From the NCBI GenBank assembly GCA_045642205.1, contig JAZUIK010000225.1, positions 1 through 44,411 on the forward strand: a stretch of 44,411 nt of DNA, read 5' to 3'. The notes beneath the pieces are model-generated. The model ran no database searches and was not told the origin of the DNA. It saw only the letters and a program-made list of their open reading frames with translations. Positions 7,297 through 15,624 of the stretch are shown in pieces; positions within the stretch are counted from its first letter, which is position 1, and each line of letters begins with the position of its first letter. The stretch comes from RUG760 sp045642205 (GTDB lineage: Bacteria; Bacillota; Clostridia; Lachnospirales; Bianqueaceae). The translations under genes were made by a program, and so were the position numbers.

Positions 7297-8971
7297 CGGA
7301 ATCATCTCCTTCGTAAACAGAATCTTTATTGTACGCATCACAGTAACGCTCGGCTTCGGAAAGAAGCGCTTTGTCACTGATCATGGCATCCAGAGTAATA
7401 CCGTAAGCCTGAGCGGTCTCACGGGCATAACTGTTGCCCAGAGGCTCATGGGCGATCAGTCGATAACTGTGGACCATATGGCCCTCGACTTCGTCATAGT
7501 GAGACTGGGTGATCAGACTCTCCATACGGGCAAGAAGATCACTCTTCAGCTGTGCCTTCAGGAGATAGTAGATATCGTAAAGGTGGGTAACCAGAAGATG
7601 GGTCGCACCGACCTCCAGGAAATGGCGGGTCAGATCAGAACAGATGGAGACAGCCTCTACGGGATTGGTACTGGTCATAGGCTCATTTAAGAGGATCAGA
7701 TCGGAGGCGGTGGCTGTCTTTAAGATCTCTGTCAGTTTCTTGACCTCGACACCCATTCGGGAAGCGGTCATAGAAGAATCCTCACCGGCAGAGAACAGAG
7801 AGAAGATATTGTGGACAGGCTCAAAGACCATGGCCTCTGCGGGAACGCAGAAGCCCAGCTGTGCCAGCATGTAGCATTGGCCGATGGTCTTCAGATAGGA
7901 AGTCTTACCGGAATGGTTAGGACCGGTAATGATCACGGCGTTGCCTTTGCGCAGGGTCAGGTCATTGCCCTGGATACCTTCGTGGTGCAGGATAAAATCA
8001 GGATACAGAGCACCGCGGATCTCCAGGGAGGAATGCTCCATGGAAACGGGACGGCACAGAGAATAGCCAAGAGACTCAAAGGCTTCCGCGCACAGAAGTG
8101 CCACCTGATAGAAGCTCATGGGCTCGCGGAAAGTAAGCATATCTTCCACAGCCGTCAGTTTGATCTTATCCAGGATACGGCTTGCTTTGGCGATCTTACC
8201 TTTCCATTCATGCTCCAGAGTCTGAGCGATATATTCATCAAAATGGGAACCGTAGATTCCGCGGTTGTAGGTAAACTCGGGACCGACGGAGCGGGAGACA
8301 TCCTTGGTAGAAGTAGCGCTGAGGAAAGCGTTTAAGGGTTCATCCACCGTAGCGGAGGGATCTCTCAGATCGATATGACCTTCCGTATTCAGGACACCCA
8401 TTTCCAGAGGATAACCATCCTCGCGGAGATTCATTGCCAGGTTGACATATCGGGGAAGAGGCATGACCTCGTCCATCTCCTGAAGGGCATTTTCACACTG
8501 AGTAAACAATGGCTCACTCATACGCTCCTTAAAGAAACGGCGCAGTTCCTGGAGGCGCTCGGAGGTACCAAATAAAGAGGTGTCCTCGGGCTTCTCAGAA
8601 GGATCGAGCAGTGCATTCCATACCTTGATGGCATGGACATAAGCAGCGATATAGCGCTCGGTAAAGATCGTGTCACTCAGTTTGGTGACGGCGGTCTTTA
8701 AGGACTCCATCTCCTGGGCGATCGCTTCCAGAGCATCGATGGCTTCCTGCAGCTTGGCTGCGGTTGTCAGGGTCTTCAGCTCGGTCAGAACATCCAGACG
8801 AAGACGAAGTTCGTCAGCATTGCCGCTGAAATACTTTTCAGCAAAGGCAATAGCCTTTTTCTCGTTCATGCGAGGGTCTACGTGGGTCAGGATCTTAGTC
8901 ATATCCAGGTCAGTCAGCGGCTGGAACAGCTGGGAGGACTGACCGATCTCACGAATCAATGTCAAACTCAA
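7268..8971 (-). CDS. MutS-like ATPase, first of a tandem pair
   Basis: This 567-residue protein has a helical N-terminal part and a MutS-type ATPase. Walker A is GPNHSGKTS (350-358). A GEDSSMTASRM segment (396-406) lies at the Q-loop/signature region. Walker B is LILLNEP (425-431), with Asn429 replacing Asp and Glu430 retained, and VTH is at 461-463. No mismatch-recognition, connector or Smr nuclease domain is apparent, so it is neither MutS1 nor MutS2. The start is a TTG at 8971 preceded by AAGGAG at a 6-nt spacing. It is followed by a second MutS-like gene overlapping its 3' end, so the two are likely partners in a heteromeric ATPase. It lies about 100 bp downstream of the MATE gene on the same strand, with a possible promoter in between. 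Confidence 0.8.
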   Translation of the reverse strand: MSLTLIREIGQSSQLFQPLTDLDMTKILTHVDPRMNEKKAIAFAEKYFSGNADELRLRLDVLTELKTLTTAAKLQEAIDALEAIAQEMESLKTAVTKLSDTIFTERYIAAYVHAIKVWNALLDPSEKPEDTSLFGTSERLQELRRFFKERMSEPLFTQCENALQEMDEVMPLPRYVNLAMNLREDGYPLEMGVLNTEGHIDLRDPSATVDEPLNAFLSATSTKDVSRSVGPEFTYNRGIYGSHFDEYIAQTLEHEWKGKIAKASRILDKIKLTAVEDMLTFREPMSFYQVALLCAEAFESLGYSLCRPVSMEHSSLEIRGALYPDFILHHEGIQGNDLTLRKGNAVIITGPNHSGKTSYLKTIGQCYMLAQLGFCVPAEAMVFEPVHNIFSLFSAGEDSSMTASRMGVEVKKLTEILKTATASDLILLNEPMTSTNPVEAVSICSDLTRHFLEVGATHLLVTHLYDIYYLLKAQLKSDLLARMESLITQSHYDEVEGHMVHSYRLIAHEPLGNSYARETAQAYGITLDAMISDKALLSEAERYCDAYNKDSVYEGDDSDGISDNNGR

Positions 8972-9025
8972 AACAGTCTCCTTGGCGAAACCCTAAAGGG
9001 GATCCGCAGTTTTTCTTTCTATATG

Positions 9026-9055
9026 ATTACATTATTTTTATGTATACAGAATCAA
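9026..9055 (-). promoter_or_regulatory. Candidate promoter of the MutS-like pair
   Basis: On the minus strand TTGATT (9055-9050) and TGTAAT (9031-9026) are 18 nt apart, about 55 bp upstream of the TTG start at 8971. It is a moderate match only. The genes could instead be read through from the MATE promoter. Confidence 0.35.
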
Positions 9056-9075
9056 TTCATTTTAGCATCCGTAAA

Positions 9076-10383
9076 CTATGCTTTCAAGTTTCCAATCCGT
9101 GAACTTTTCGCAAAGAGAAGGATCACGCCGAGAGAAAGAAGTTCAGCCACCGGGAAGGCGATCCAGACACCGTTTAAGCCAAAGAGGATCGAGAGCAGGA
9201 TAGCTACGAGCACCAGGATGACAAAGCCTCTCAAGAGAGAAGCCATAAACGAAGCTTTTGCCTTCTCCGTGGCACTCAGATATCCTGTACCGATCACATT
9301 GCAGCCGGCAAAGAGGTATCCGATGAAATAGATACGCATGCCCGTGAAAGCATATTGTCCCATGAGAACATTACCCTCTGCATTGAAAAGAGCTACCAAA
9401 GGAGAGGTGCAGAGATAGACAAATCCGATGAGAACAAGTGCGGTGCCGATACTGGTCAGATTGGAGAGCCGGAACAGATGTTTCACGGAACTTTCATCCC
9501 CTTTGGCATAGTATTCACTGATCAAAGGCTGTGCACCCTGAGCGATACCGTTAAAGATGGAAGAAGCGATCAGGGCATAGTTCGCGACTACGCTGTAAGC
9601 CGCTACACCCACATTGCCCGCAGTCCAGAGGGTCAGATAATTAAAGACTGTCGTTGTGAGTCCGGAGGTGATCTCCGATACACCGGCAGAGATACCTAAC
9701 TGGCCTCCATGGAGCATCAACTTGGGAGAAGGCAAAGAAAACTGCAGGCGGATCTTATTTTTCTTGGTGAAGAAATGAGAACAGTTGATCAGCATGCCTA
9801 AGATGGGGGACATGCCCGTTGCCAGGGCGGCACCCGTGATCCCCATCTTCAGGGGAAACATGAACACATAGTCCATGACGATATTAAAAATACTGCTGAT
9901 CAGCATACTGATCATACAGATACCGGGATTATGGTCATTGCGGATAAAGGAAGAAATGGCAAAACTGGTGGCAAAACCAGGCGCGAAGAGCAGCACGGTC
10001 TTCATATAGCCATGACCTACCAAGACAATGGTGTCATCCGCACCCATTAACCGAAGAACGTCATCGGAATGGGTCAGACCGATGAGGAAAAAGATCATTC
10101 CGATCATCAGGTCAAAGTAGATCGCATTGGTAAAATAGCGGTGGGCGGATTCTTCCCCTCTGGCAGTGGCGATATTGAATCGGATCGCGCTGCCGACGCT
10201 CACAGTGATGGCAATGGCATCGATGAGACTGTAGATCGGAAGTGCCAGGTTTACAGCTGTCAGGCCGTTGGCCCCGGCAGCCCTGGCAAGAAAGAAGGTA
10301 TCCGCCAGGATATAGGCAGACATTCCCAGCATGCCCATGACATTCTGAGAGATATATTTCGCAAATCGTTGGTTGATCGACAT
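9076..10383 (-). CDS. MATE family cation/drug exporter
   Basis: This 435-residue polytopic membrane protein has about 12 hydrophobic segments and the MATE pattern. The N-terminal half opens with MSINQRFAKYISQNVMGMLGMSAYILADTFF, where the ADTFF segment is typical of the first helices, and the second half repeats the fold around GISAGVSEITSG. MATE transporters export drugs or metabolites in exchange for Na+ or H+. The start ATG 10383 has AAGGAG 5 nt upstream; the longer frame would place that site inside the coding region. An extended -10 (TGGTATAAT on the minus strand, 10433-10425) lies 42 bp upstream. It is divergent from the RHH-ClpB operon. The substrate is unknown. Confidence 0.9.
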   Translation of the reverse strand: MSINQRFAKYISQNVMGMLGMSAYILADTFFLARAAGANGLTAVNLALPIYSLIDAIAITVSVGSAIRFNIATARGEESAHRYFTNAIYFDLMIGMIFFLIGLTHSDDVLRLMGADDTIVLVGHGYMKTVLLFAPGFATSFAISSFIRNDHNPGICMISMLISSIFNIVMDYVFMFPLKMGITGAALATGMSPILGMLINCSHFFTKKNKIRLQFSLPSPKLMLHGGQLGISAGVSEITSGLTTTVFNYLTLWTAGNVGVAAYSVVANYALIASSIFNGIAQGAQPLISEYYAKGDESSVKHLFRLSNLTSIGTALVLIGFVYLCTSPLVALFNAEGNVLMGQYAFTGMRIYFIGYLFAGCNVIGTGYLSATEKAKASFMASLLRGFVILVLVAILLSILFGLNGVWIAFPVAELLSLGVILLFAKSSRIGNLKA

Positions 10384-10424
10384 AGAAGCTCCTTGGTACC
10401 CCATGGAACGGGGAGAGTCCTTCC

Positions 10425-10433
10425 ATTATACCA
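10425..10433 (-). promoter_or_regulatory. Extended -10 promoter of the MATE gene
   Basis: The minus strand reads TGGTATAAT, a consensus -10 with TG extension, 42 bp upstream of the MATE start. The -35 region is poor. Confidence 0.5.
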
Positions 10434-10516
10434 TAGAATCCTTTATCTATGCGGAGAGGTCATCATCTGAATTTGTGAACAAAATAATAATTCGTTATTT
10501 GTATTATATAAAACGA

Positions 10517-10545
10517 TTGACAAATTATGAGAGTGAATCTATAAT
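10517..10545 (+). promoter_or_regulatory. Consensus sigma-A promoter of the RHH-clpB operon
   Basis: TTGACA at 10517-10522 and TATAAT at 10540-10545 are exactly 17 nt apart, a perfect housekeeping promoter. An imperfect inverted repeat (GATTGAC at 10515-10521, GTGAATC at 10533-10539) overlaps it. An AAATAA/TTATTT dyad lies just upstream at 10482-10500. Either could be an operator for the RHH protein. No CIRCE element and no paired CtsR site is present. Confidence 0.85.
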
Positions 10546-10573
10546 TCAGCCATAAACAGAAAGGAGAGGTGCT

Positions 10574-11212
10574 ATGGCAAAAAGTGTGTATTCTTTAGTG
10601 TTGAGCGACGATGTAGTAAATGCCATCGACCGAGCCGCCTACAGAGCGGGCACCAGCCGCAGCAATATGATCGATCGGATCCTGGCGGAATATGCCGGTC
10701 TGGAGACTCCTGAAAAAAGGATCCGTCAGATGTTTGGAGAGATCGAAAGTCTGCTGACCAGATCCGGAAGCTTCCAGATGATGGTACAGCCCTCCGGCTC
10801 CATGATGTCATTGCGCTCTGCACTGAACTATAAATATAACCCAACGGTACGATACAGTATTGAAAGACGCCTTAACGGAGAGGAAGAGGAACTGTTTCTC
10901 CGTATTCAGCTTCGGACCACCAATCGTACCCTGATCGAATATATGGATTGTTTCTTCCGTTTGTGGCAGGAGCTGGAGGGGGAGGAGAAAAAGCTCTGGC
11001 AGATCGAATCTGCCCGGTATGCCAGAAAGCTTCCTTTCCCCAAGGAGCCTTTAACCATTGAAGCCTTCGGAGGAAGGATCGCCTCGTATATCCAGGCCAT
11101 CGATGGAGGACTCAACAACTTCTTCAAGGAGATCACCACTGCCAACATCATGGAAGAGACCGTTCCCAAGGCAGCGATCAGGGAGATCCAGAGGGCTTAC
11201 AGAGGGTTTTAA
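10574..11212 (+). CDS. Ribbon-helix-helix (CopG-like) protein upstream of clpB
   Basis: This is a 212-residue protein. The first 45 or so residues (SVYSLVLSDDVVNAIDRAAYRAG and SRSNMIDRILAEY) match a ribbon-helix-helix DNA-binding domain: a short beta strand followed by two helices with the N-cap SRSNMI. The rest (about 50-212) is mostly helical and charged, without a recognised domain. It may sense folding stress or bind a partner. The start has AAGGAGAGG upstream. The gene lies directly before clpB (62-bp gap) under one perfect promoter, so it is a good candidate for the regulator of clpB in place of HrcA or CtsR. That role is inferred from position and the DNA-binding fold. Confidence 0.75.
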   Translation: MAKSVYSLVLSDDVVNAIDRAAYRAGTSRSNMIDRILAEYAGLETPEKRIRQMFGEIESLLTRSGSFQMMVQPSGSMMSLRSALNYKYNPTVRYSIERRLNGEEEELFLRIQLRTTNRTLIEYMDCFFRLWQELEGEEKKLWQIESARYARKLPFPKEPLTIEAFGGRIASYIQAIDGGLNNFFKEITTANIMEETVPKAAIREIQRAYRGF

Positions 11213-11274
11213 GTCATTAGCGAAAAGACCTTGTGAATCAACAAGATAATGAAAGCGAAAGAGAGGACAATAAA

Positions 11275-13878
11275 ATGGATACTGAAAAACTGACACAGAA
11301 AAGTATGGATGCGATCCGTGGTGCTCAGAAGATCGCACAGGAATATCATCATCAGGAACTCCGCCAGGAACACATCTTTCTGGCACTTTTGCAGCAGGAA
11401 GAGGGACTGATCCCGCTGCTCTTCGAGACCATGGGTACCGTCAGCGGTGTGGTCGCAGAAGAACTGGAGCAGAAACTGGAGGCTCTTCCCAAGATTACGG
11501 GAGGAAGCAGAGCAGCCGGTAATATCTATATCGACCAGAAAGTGGACGATGCACTGAACGAAGCGGAAAAGCAGGCAGATCAGATGAAAGATGACTTTAT
11601 CTCCGTAGAGCATCTGATGCTGGGAATCTTCATGCGCCCTTCCGATGAGGTCAGAGGTGTCATGGCCAACTATGGCCTCAGTGTACAGGATTTCCTGAAG
11701 GCACTGCAGAAGGTAAGAGGCTCTGTCCGTATCACTAACGATAATCCGGAAGAGACCTACAATGCCCTGAAGAAATATGGAACGGATCTGGTAGCGAAAG
11801 CCAAGGCGAAGAAACTGGATCCTGTGATCGGAAGAGACGAAGAGATCCGCAATGTGATCCGTATCCTGTCCCGAAAGACAAAGAATAATCCCTGTCTGAT
11901 CGGTGAACCCGGTGTCGGTAAGACAGCGATTGCTGAGGGCTTGGCACAGCGCATCGCAGACGGTGATGTACCGGAAAGCCTTAAGGACCGAAAACTGTTC
12001 TCTCTGGACATGGGTGCATTGATCGCCGGTGCAAAGTACCGCGGTGAATTCGAAGAAAGACTGAAGGCTGTCCTGAATGAAGTAAAAAGTTCCAACGGAG
12101 AGACGATCCTATTTATCGATGAACTTCACACCATCGTCGGTGCAGGAAAGACTGAGGGTTCCATGGATGCAGGCAACCTGCTTAAGCCCATGCTGGCAAG
12201 AGGTGAACTGCACTGCATCGGTGCAACCACCCTGAATGAGTACAGACAGTATATTGAAAAGGATGCTGCTCTGGAACGCCGTTTCCAGCCTGTCCTGGTC
12301 AAGGAGCCTACAGTAGAGGATACCATTACCATCCTTCGCGGACTGAAGGAACGATATCAGGTCTTCCATGGTGTTAAGATCCAAGATGCGGCTCTGATCG
12401 CAGCAGCTACCCTTTCCAATCGTTATATTACCGACCGATTCCTTCCGGATAAGGCCATCGATCTGGTGGATGAAGCCTGCGCTACCATTAAGACGGAACT
12501 GAACTCCATGCCCACGGAACTGGATGAGATCAACCGCCGTATTATGGAAATGCAGATCGAAGAGAAGTCTCTGGAAAAGGAGACGGATAAGCTGTCCATT
12601 GAAAGACTGGAACAGATCCGAAAGAGTCTGGCGGAGGAGCAGGATCATTTCAATGTCCTGAAGGCAAAGTGGGATAATGAAAAGAGCTCCATCGGTAAGG
12701 TACAGGCCCTGAGAGAAGAGATCGAACAGGTACAGATCGAATATGAAAAGGCTTACCAGAGCAACGATCTCAACAAAGCAGGGGAACTTCGTTATGGAAA
12801 GCTGCCTCAGCTGCAGAAGGAACTGGAGGCTGCTGAAAGTGAGGAAGGAAAGAAGGGTACCGCTCTTTTGAGAGATACGGTGACAGAAGAAGAGATCGCC
12901 AAGATCGTCGGACGTTGGACCGGTGTACCCGTCAGCCGACTGGTGGAAAGTGAAAGAGCAAAGCTCCTGCATCTGGATGATCAGCTGCACTTAAGAGTCG
13001 TGGGTCAGGATGAGGCTGTCCAGAAGGTAGCCGATGCGATCCTCAGATCCCGTGCCGGTATCAAGGATCCGAATCGTCCTATCGGTTCCTTCCTGTTCAT
13101 GGGTCCCACCGGTGTTGGTAAGACCGAGCTGGCTAAGGCTCTGGCGGAAGCCCTCTTTGACAATGAGAAAAATATGGTCCGTATCGATATGTCGGAGTAT
13201 ATGGAGAAATATTCCGTATCCCGTCTGATCGGAGCGCCTCCCGGATATGTAGGTTACGATGAAGGCGGTCAGCTGACAGAAGCAGTCAGACGCAGTCCCT
13301 ACAGTGTTATTCTGTTCGATGAGGTCGAGAAGGCCCATCCGGATGTCTTCAACATCCTGCTGCAGGTTTTGGATGACGGACGCATTACGGATTCCCAGGG
13401 ACGTACTGTAGACTTTAAGAACACCATCATCATCCTGACCTCTAACCTTGGCTCTCAGGCAATCCTGGAAGGAATGGACGAAACGACCGGAGAGATCAGT
13501 GAAGAAGGAAGAAAGGAAGTAGAAATGCTCTTGAAGCAGCATTTCCGTCCTGAATTCCTGAATCGAATCGACGAGACTGTCTTTTATAAGCCTCTGACAA
13601 AAGAGAACATCGACAAGATCGTTGACCTTCAGATGAAGGATCTGCAGAAGCGTCTGAAAGATAAGCAGTTGAGTATGGAACTGACACCTGCCGCCAGAGA
13701 GTATGTTGTGGAGGGTGGATATGATCCTCTTTATGGAGCTCGGCCGTTGAAGAGATTTATCCAGTCCCGTATCGAAACCCTGCTGGCAAGAAAGATCATT
13801 GCCGGCGATCTGGCTCCTGAAACCCATCTGGTCATTGATTACGATGGGGAGAAACTGGTCATTAATGAAGGAAACTAA
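11275..13878 (+). CDS. clpB: ATP-dependent disaggregase ClpB
   Basis: This is an 867-residue AAA+ chaperone that, with DnaK/DnaJ/GrpE, threads and re-solubilises aggregated proteins in the cytoplasm. It has two Clp-N repeats (about 1-150) and AAA module 1 with Walker A GEPGVGKTA from Gly210 and Walker B ILFIDELHT. A middle coiled-coil domain follows (about 410-530, rich in Glu, Lys and Gln). AAA module 2 has Walker A GPTGVGKTE from Gly610 and Walker B VILFDEVEKAHPD. The C-terminal domain contains YGARPLKRFIQ. Length and order are those of full ClpB; there is no IGF/L ClpP-docking loop as in ClpA/X/C. The start ATG 11275 has AGAGG 8 nt upstream and gives the usual N-terminus (MDTEKLTQKS); a GTG 14 codons earlier is less likely. 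It is co-transcribed with the RHH gene. Confidence 0.97.
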   Translation: MDTEKLTQKSMDAIRGAQKIAQEYHHQELRQEHIFLALLQQEEGLIPLLFETMGTVSGVVAEELEQKLEALPKITGGSRAAGNIYIDQKVDDALNEAEKQADQMKDDFISVEHLMLGIFMRPSDEVRGVMANYGLSVQDFLKALQKVRGSVRITNDNPEETYNALKKYGTDLVAKAKAKKLDPVIGRDEEIRNVIRILSRKTKNNPCLIGEPGVGKTAIAEGLAQRIADGDVPESLKDRKLFSLDMGALIAGAKYRGEFEERLKAVLNEVKSSNGETILFIDELHTIVGAGKTEGSMDAGNLLKPMLARGELHCIGATTLNEYRQYIEKDAALERRFQPVLVKEPTVEDTITILRGLKERYQVFHGVKIQDAALIAAATLSNRYITDRFLPDKAIDLVDEACATIKTELNSMPTELDEINRRIMEMQIEEKSLEKETDKLSIERLEQIRKSLAEEQDHFNVLKAKWDNEKSSIGKVQALREEIEQVQIEYEKAYQSNDLNKAGELRYGKLPQLQKELEAAESEEGKKGTALLRDTVTEEEIAKIVGRWTGVPVSRLVESERAKLLHLDDQLHLRVVGQDEAVQKVADAILRSRAGIKDPNRPIGSFLFMGPTGVGKTELAKALAEALFDNEKNMVRIDMSEYMEKYSVSRLIGAPPGYVGYDEGGQLTEAVRRSPYSVILFDEVEKAHPDVFNILLQVLDDGRITDSQGRTVDFKNTIIILTSNLGSQAILEGMDETTGEISEEGRKEVEMLLKQHFRPEFLNRIDETVFYKPLTKENIDKIVDLQMKDLQKRLKDKQLSMELTPAAREYVVEGGYDPLYGARPLKRFIQSRIETLLARKIIAGDLAPETHLVIDYDGEKLVINEGN

Positions 13879-13964
13879 AGGGTCAAATCCCATGGCAAAA
13901 TGCACATTTTCCTGCATAAGCTTCAAAGGAAATGCGACAAAAGGCAGAAAATGGTCCAATTAAG

Positions 13965-13993
13965 TTGACAATTAGCAAAGAAAATGGTATTTT
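13965..13993 (+). promoter_or_regulatory. Promoter of the small gene at 14059
   Basis: TTGACA (13965-13970) and TATTTT (13988-13993) are 17 nt apart. The predicted start near 14000 gives a short AT-rich leader ending in AAGGAG. Confidence 0.65.
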
Positions 13994-14058
13994 TCCACCT
14001 TGCTGACGGAAAAACAATAAAAATATAGAATATGTCAGATTTAAAAGGAGAAAAAATC

Positions 14059-14268
14059 ATGAGTAAAGTAATCAAGTGGACCAACAAGTACAGCGGTGAG
14101 ACCGGTTATGTTATGACCGTTAAGAAGGCTGATGGACATTTCAACAACACCTTCGACGCAGCAGAGGCTAAGACCTTCTCTCGTCAGGCTGACATCACCA
14201 AGGCTATGAACCTGCTGGAAGCTATGGGCGAGACTGAGAACAACACCTTCGAGGCTGTTGAGCTGTAA
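14059..14268 (+). CDS. Small unrecognised protein, probably well expressed
   Basis: This 69-residue soluble protein begins MSKVIKWTNKYSGETGYV. It reads like a short beta-hairpin region followed by two helices (SRQADITKAMNLLEAMGE). It has no Cys, no signal and no membrane segment. The start ATG 14059 has AAGGAG 8 nt upstream; the nine upstream codons of the longer frame contain that site. Codon choice is strongly biased to ACC, AAG, AAC, CTG and TTC, like highly expressed genes. It has its own near-consensus promoter and a long structured terminator downstream. I do not recognise the family. Confidence 0.7.
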   Translation: MSKVIKWTNKYSGETGYVMTVKKADGHFNNTFDAAEAKTFSRQADITKAMNLLEAMGETENNTFEAVEL

Positions 14269-14284
14269 TTGCAAAGTAAAAACT

Positions 14285-14368
14285 AAAGAGAGCCACCGAA
14301 GTCCTTCTTCAACGTCCTCGGCATAAAGCCTGTGGATTGTTTCAGAAGGAGATTCGGTGGCTCTTTTT
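14285..14368 (+). terminator. Structured terminator, conserved-core element copy 1
   Basis: The outer stem pairs AGAGCCACCGAA (14289-14300) with TTCGGTGGCTCT (14353-14364), followed by a T run. Inside it lie TCCTTCT/AGAAGGA (14302-14308 with 14344-14350), AACGTCC/GGATTGTT (14311-14317 with 14334-14341, one bulge), and a small hairpin GGC-ataaa-GCC. The inner part is shared with the elements at 14463-14557 and 32082-32168; the outer stem is not. It terminates the small gene at 14059. Confidence 0.85.
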
Positions 14369-14462
14369 GTTTCTCAAAATGGGAAAGTACAGCTCAGCAG
14401 ACTCGAAGGAAAACAGCGAGAAAAGAAGATATCATCGTTGAGACGCTCCCCATTAAGCTTTC

Positions 14463-14557
14463 ATATATAAAAAAGGACCAATAGCTTCCTTTCGAATCAA
14501 TCCGCAGCCCGCAGGGCGAGGACGTGAGAAAGGATCTATTGGTCCTTTTTTATATAT
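14463..14557 (-). terminator. Structured terminator, conserved-core element copy 2
   Basis: The outer stem is 22 bp and perfect (14463-14484 with 14536-14557) and ends in A/T runs on both sides. Read on the minus strand, the interior has CCTTTC-TC-ACGTCC-TC, a GCCC-tgc-GGGC hairpin, then TGC-GGATTGATTC-GAAAGG. This matches the cores of copies 1 and 3 in the same order. It lies 8 bp after the stop of the dehydrogenase gene and is oriented with it. Confidence 0.85.
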
Positions 14558-14565
14558 ACTGAAAC

Positions 14566-15531
14566 TTAATAACCGATCTTTCGATCAACAATATTTTCCA
14601 TCTCTTCGCCGTTGGCATAAGCGATCAGATTGCGGCAGAAGGTCTCTACATTGACATCGCAGGTATGTCCCAGGGTCATGGTACCGGAGCAGTGAGGAGT
14701 CAGGATGCAGTTCTTTGCATAGAACAGAGGATGACCCTTGGTCAGAGGTTCGGGAACCATAACATCCAGTGCAGCACCGGCAATGCGCTCTTCGTTCAGG
14801 GCATCGATCAAAGCATCCTGATCGATAGCGCTTCCGCGGCCAACATTCAGGACAAGTGCCTTCTTGGGAAGTGCATCAATGATCTCCTTGGACAGGATAC
14901 CGGTAGTTGCGGGAGTACCGGGAAGTGCCAGAGCTACGACGTCGGCATCAGCAACAACTTCCTTCAGAGATTCATTGGTAACAACCTTATCAAAAGCGGG
15001 ATCCGCTTCTTTAAGAGTACGGCGGACACCAATGACCTCGCCGGCACCCATTGCCTTGACACGGCGGGCAAATTCGGTTCCGATATCACCGGTACCAAGG
15101 ATAACGAACTTGGAACCGAGAATGGAGCGGATAGTTCCAAGAGAACCCCATTCCTGATTCTTGATCTCTTCCTGATAACCAACCATACGGCGCATCAGCA
15201 TCAGAACCGTCATGATCATATGCTCGGAAATGGTGACACCATAGGATCCGCTGGAATTGGAAAGAATGACATCGGTATTGGGATAGACACTGTCAGGCAG
15301 GTAGGCATCAACGCCGGCAGAACCGGTGTGCAGCCACTTGAGTGAGGTAGCATTCTTGATCAGGGGAGCAGGAATGTAGCCATACAGTACCTCGCAGTCG
15401 CCCATGTTGGCAGCTGCATCATTGGCATCGGTAAAATAGCGAATGGTATATCCGGTCTTCTCGGCTGTTTCAGCCAGAAGGACCTTGTGAGCCTCCGTAA
15501 GATAAGAGGCAAGAATTCCAACAGTTTTCAT
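14566..15531 (-). CDS. D-2-hydroxyacid dehydrogenase family protein
   Basis: This 321-residue cytoplasmic NAD-dependent dehydrogenase interconverts 2-oxoacids and D-2-hydroxyacids. The nucleotide-binding motif is GTGDIG at 146-151. The family's catalytic triad is visible: Arg232 in NVGRGS, Glu261 in VPEPL and His280 in LTPHCSG. Length is normal. The start at 15531 has a GAGG-type site upstream. Whether it reduces pyruvate, hydroxypyruvate, a 2-oxo-branched acid or phosphoglycerate is not decidable; the lack of an ACT domain argues against classical SerA. It ends at a structured terminator and is separated by about 95 bp from the GH36 gene upstream on the same strand, so it could be monocistronic or the last gene of that operon. 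Confidence 0.9.
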   Translation of the reverse strand: MKTVGILASYLTEAHKVLLAETAEKTGYTIRYFTDANDAAANMGDCEVLYGYIPAPLIKNATSLKWLHTGSAGVDAYLPDSVYPNTDVILSNSSGSYGVTISEHMIMTVLMLMRRMVGYQEEIKNQEWGSLGTIRSILGSKFVILGTGDIGTEFARRVKAMGAGEVIGVRRTLKEADPAFDKVVTNESLKEVVADADVVALALPGTPATTGILSKEIIDALPKKALVLNVGRGSAIDQDALIDALNEERIAGAALDVMVPEPLTKGHPLFYAKNCILTPHCSGTMTLGHTCDVNVETFCRNLIAYANGEEMENIVDRKIGY

Positions 15532-15624
15532 GGTAGGACCTCAACTTTCAAAAGGGATAGAACGGAACTATTATATATGAAAATGTTCGCTAAGGAAATG
15601 GAGATATGATTTGTTTTGATTTCC

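Noticed and set aside
13876..13890. GGTCAAA half-site resembling CtsR
   Set aside because: Only one heptad is present and it lies after clpB, not at its promoter.
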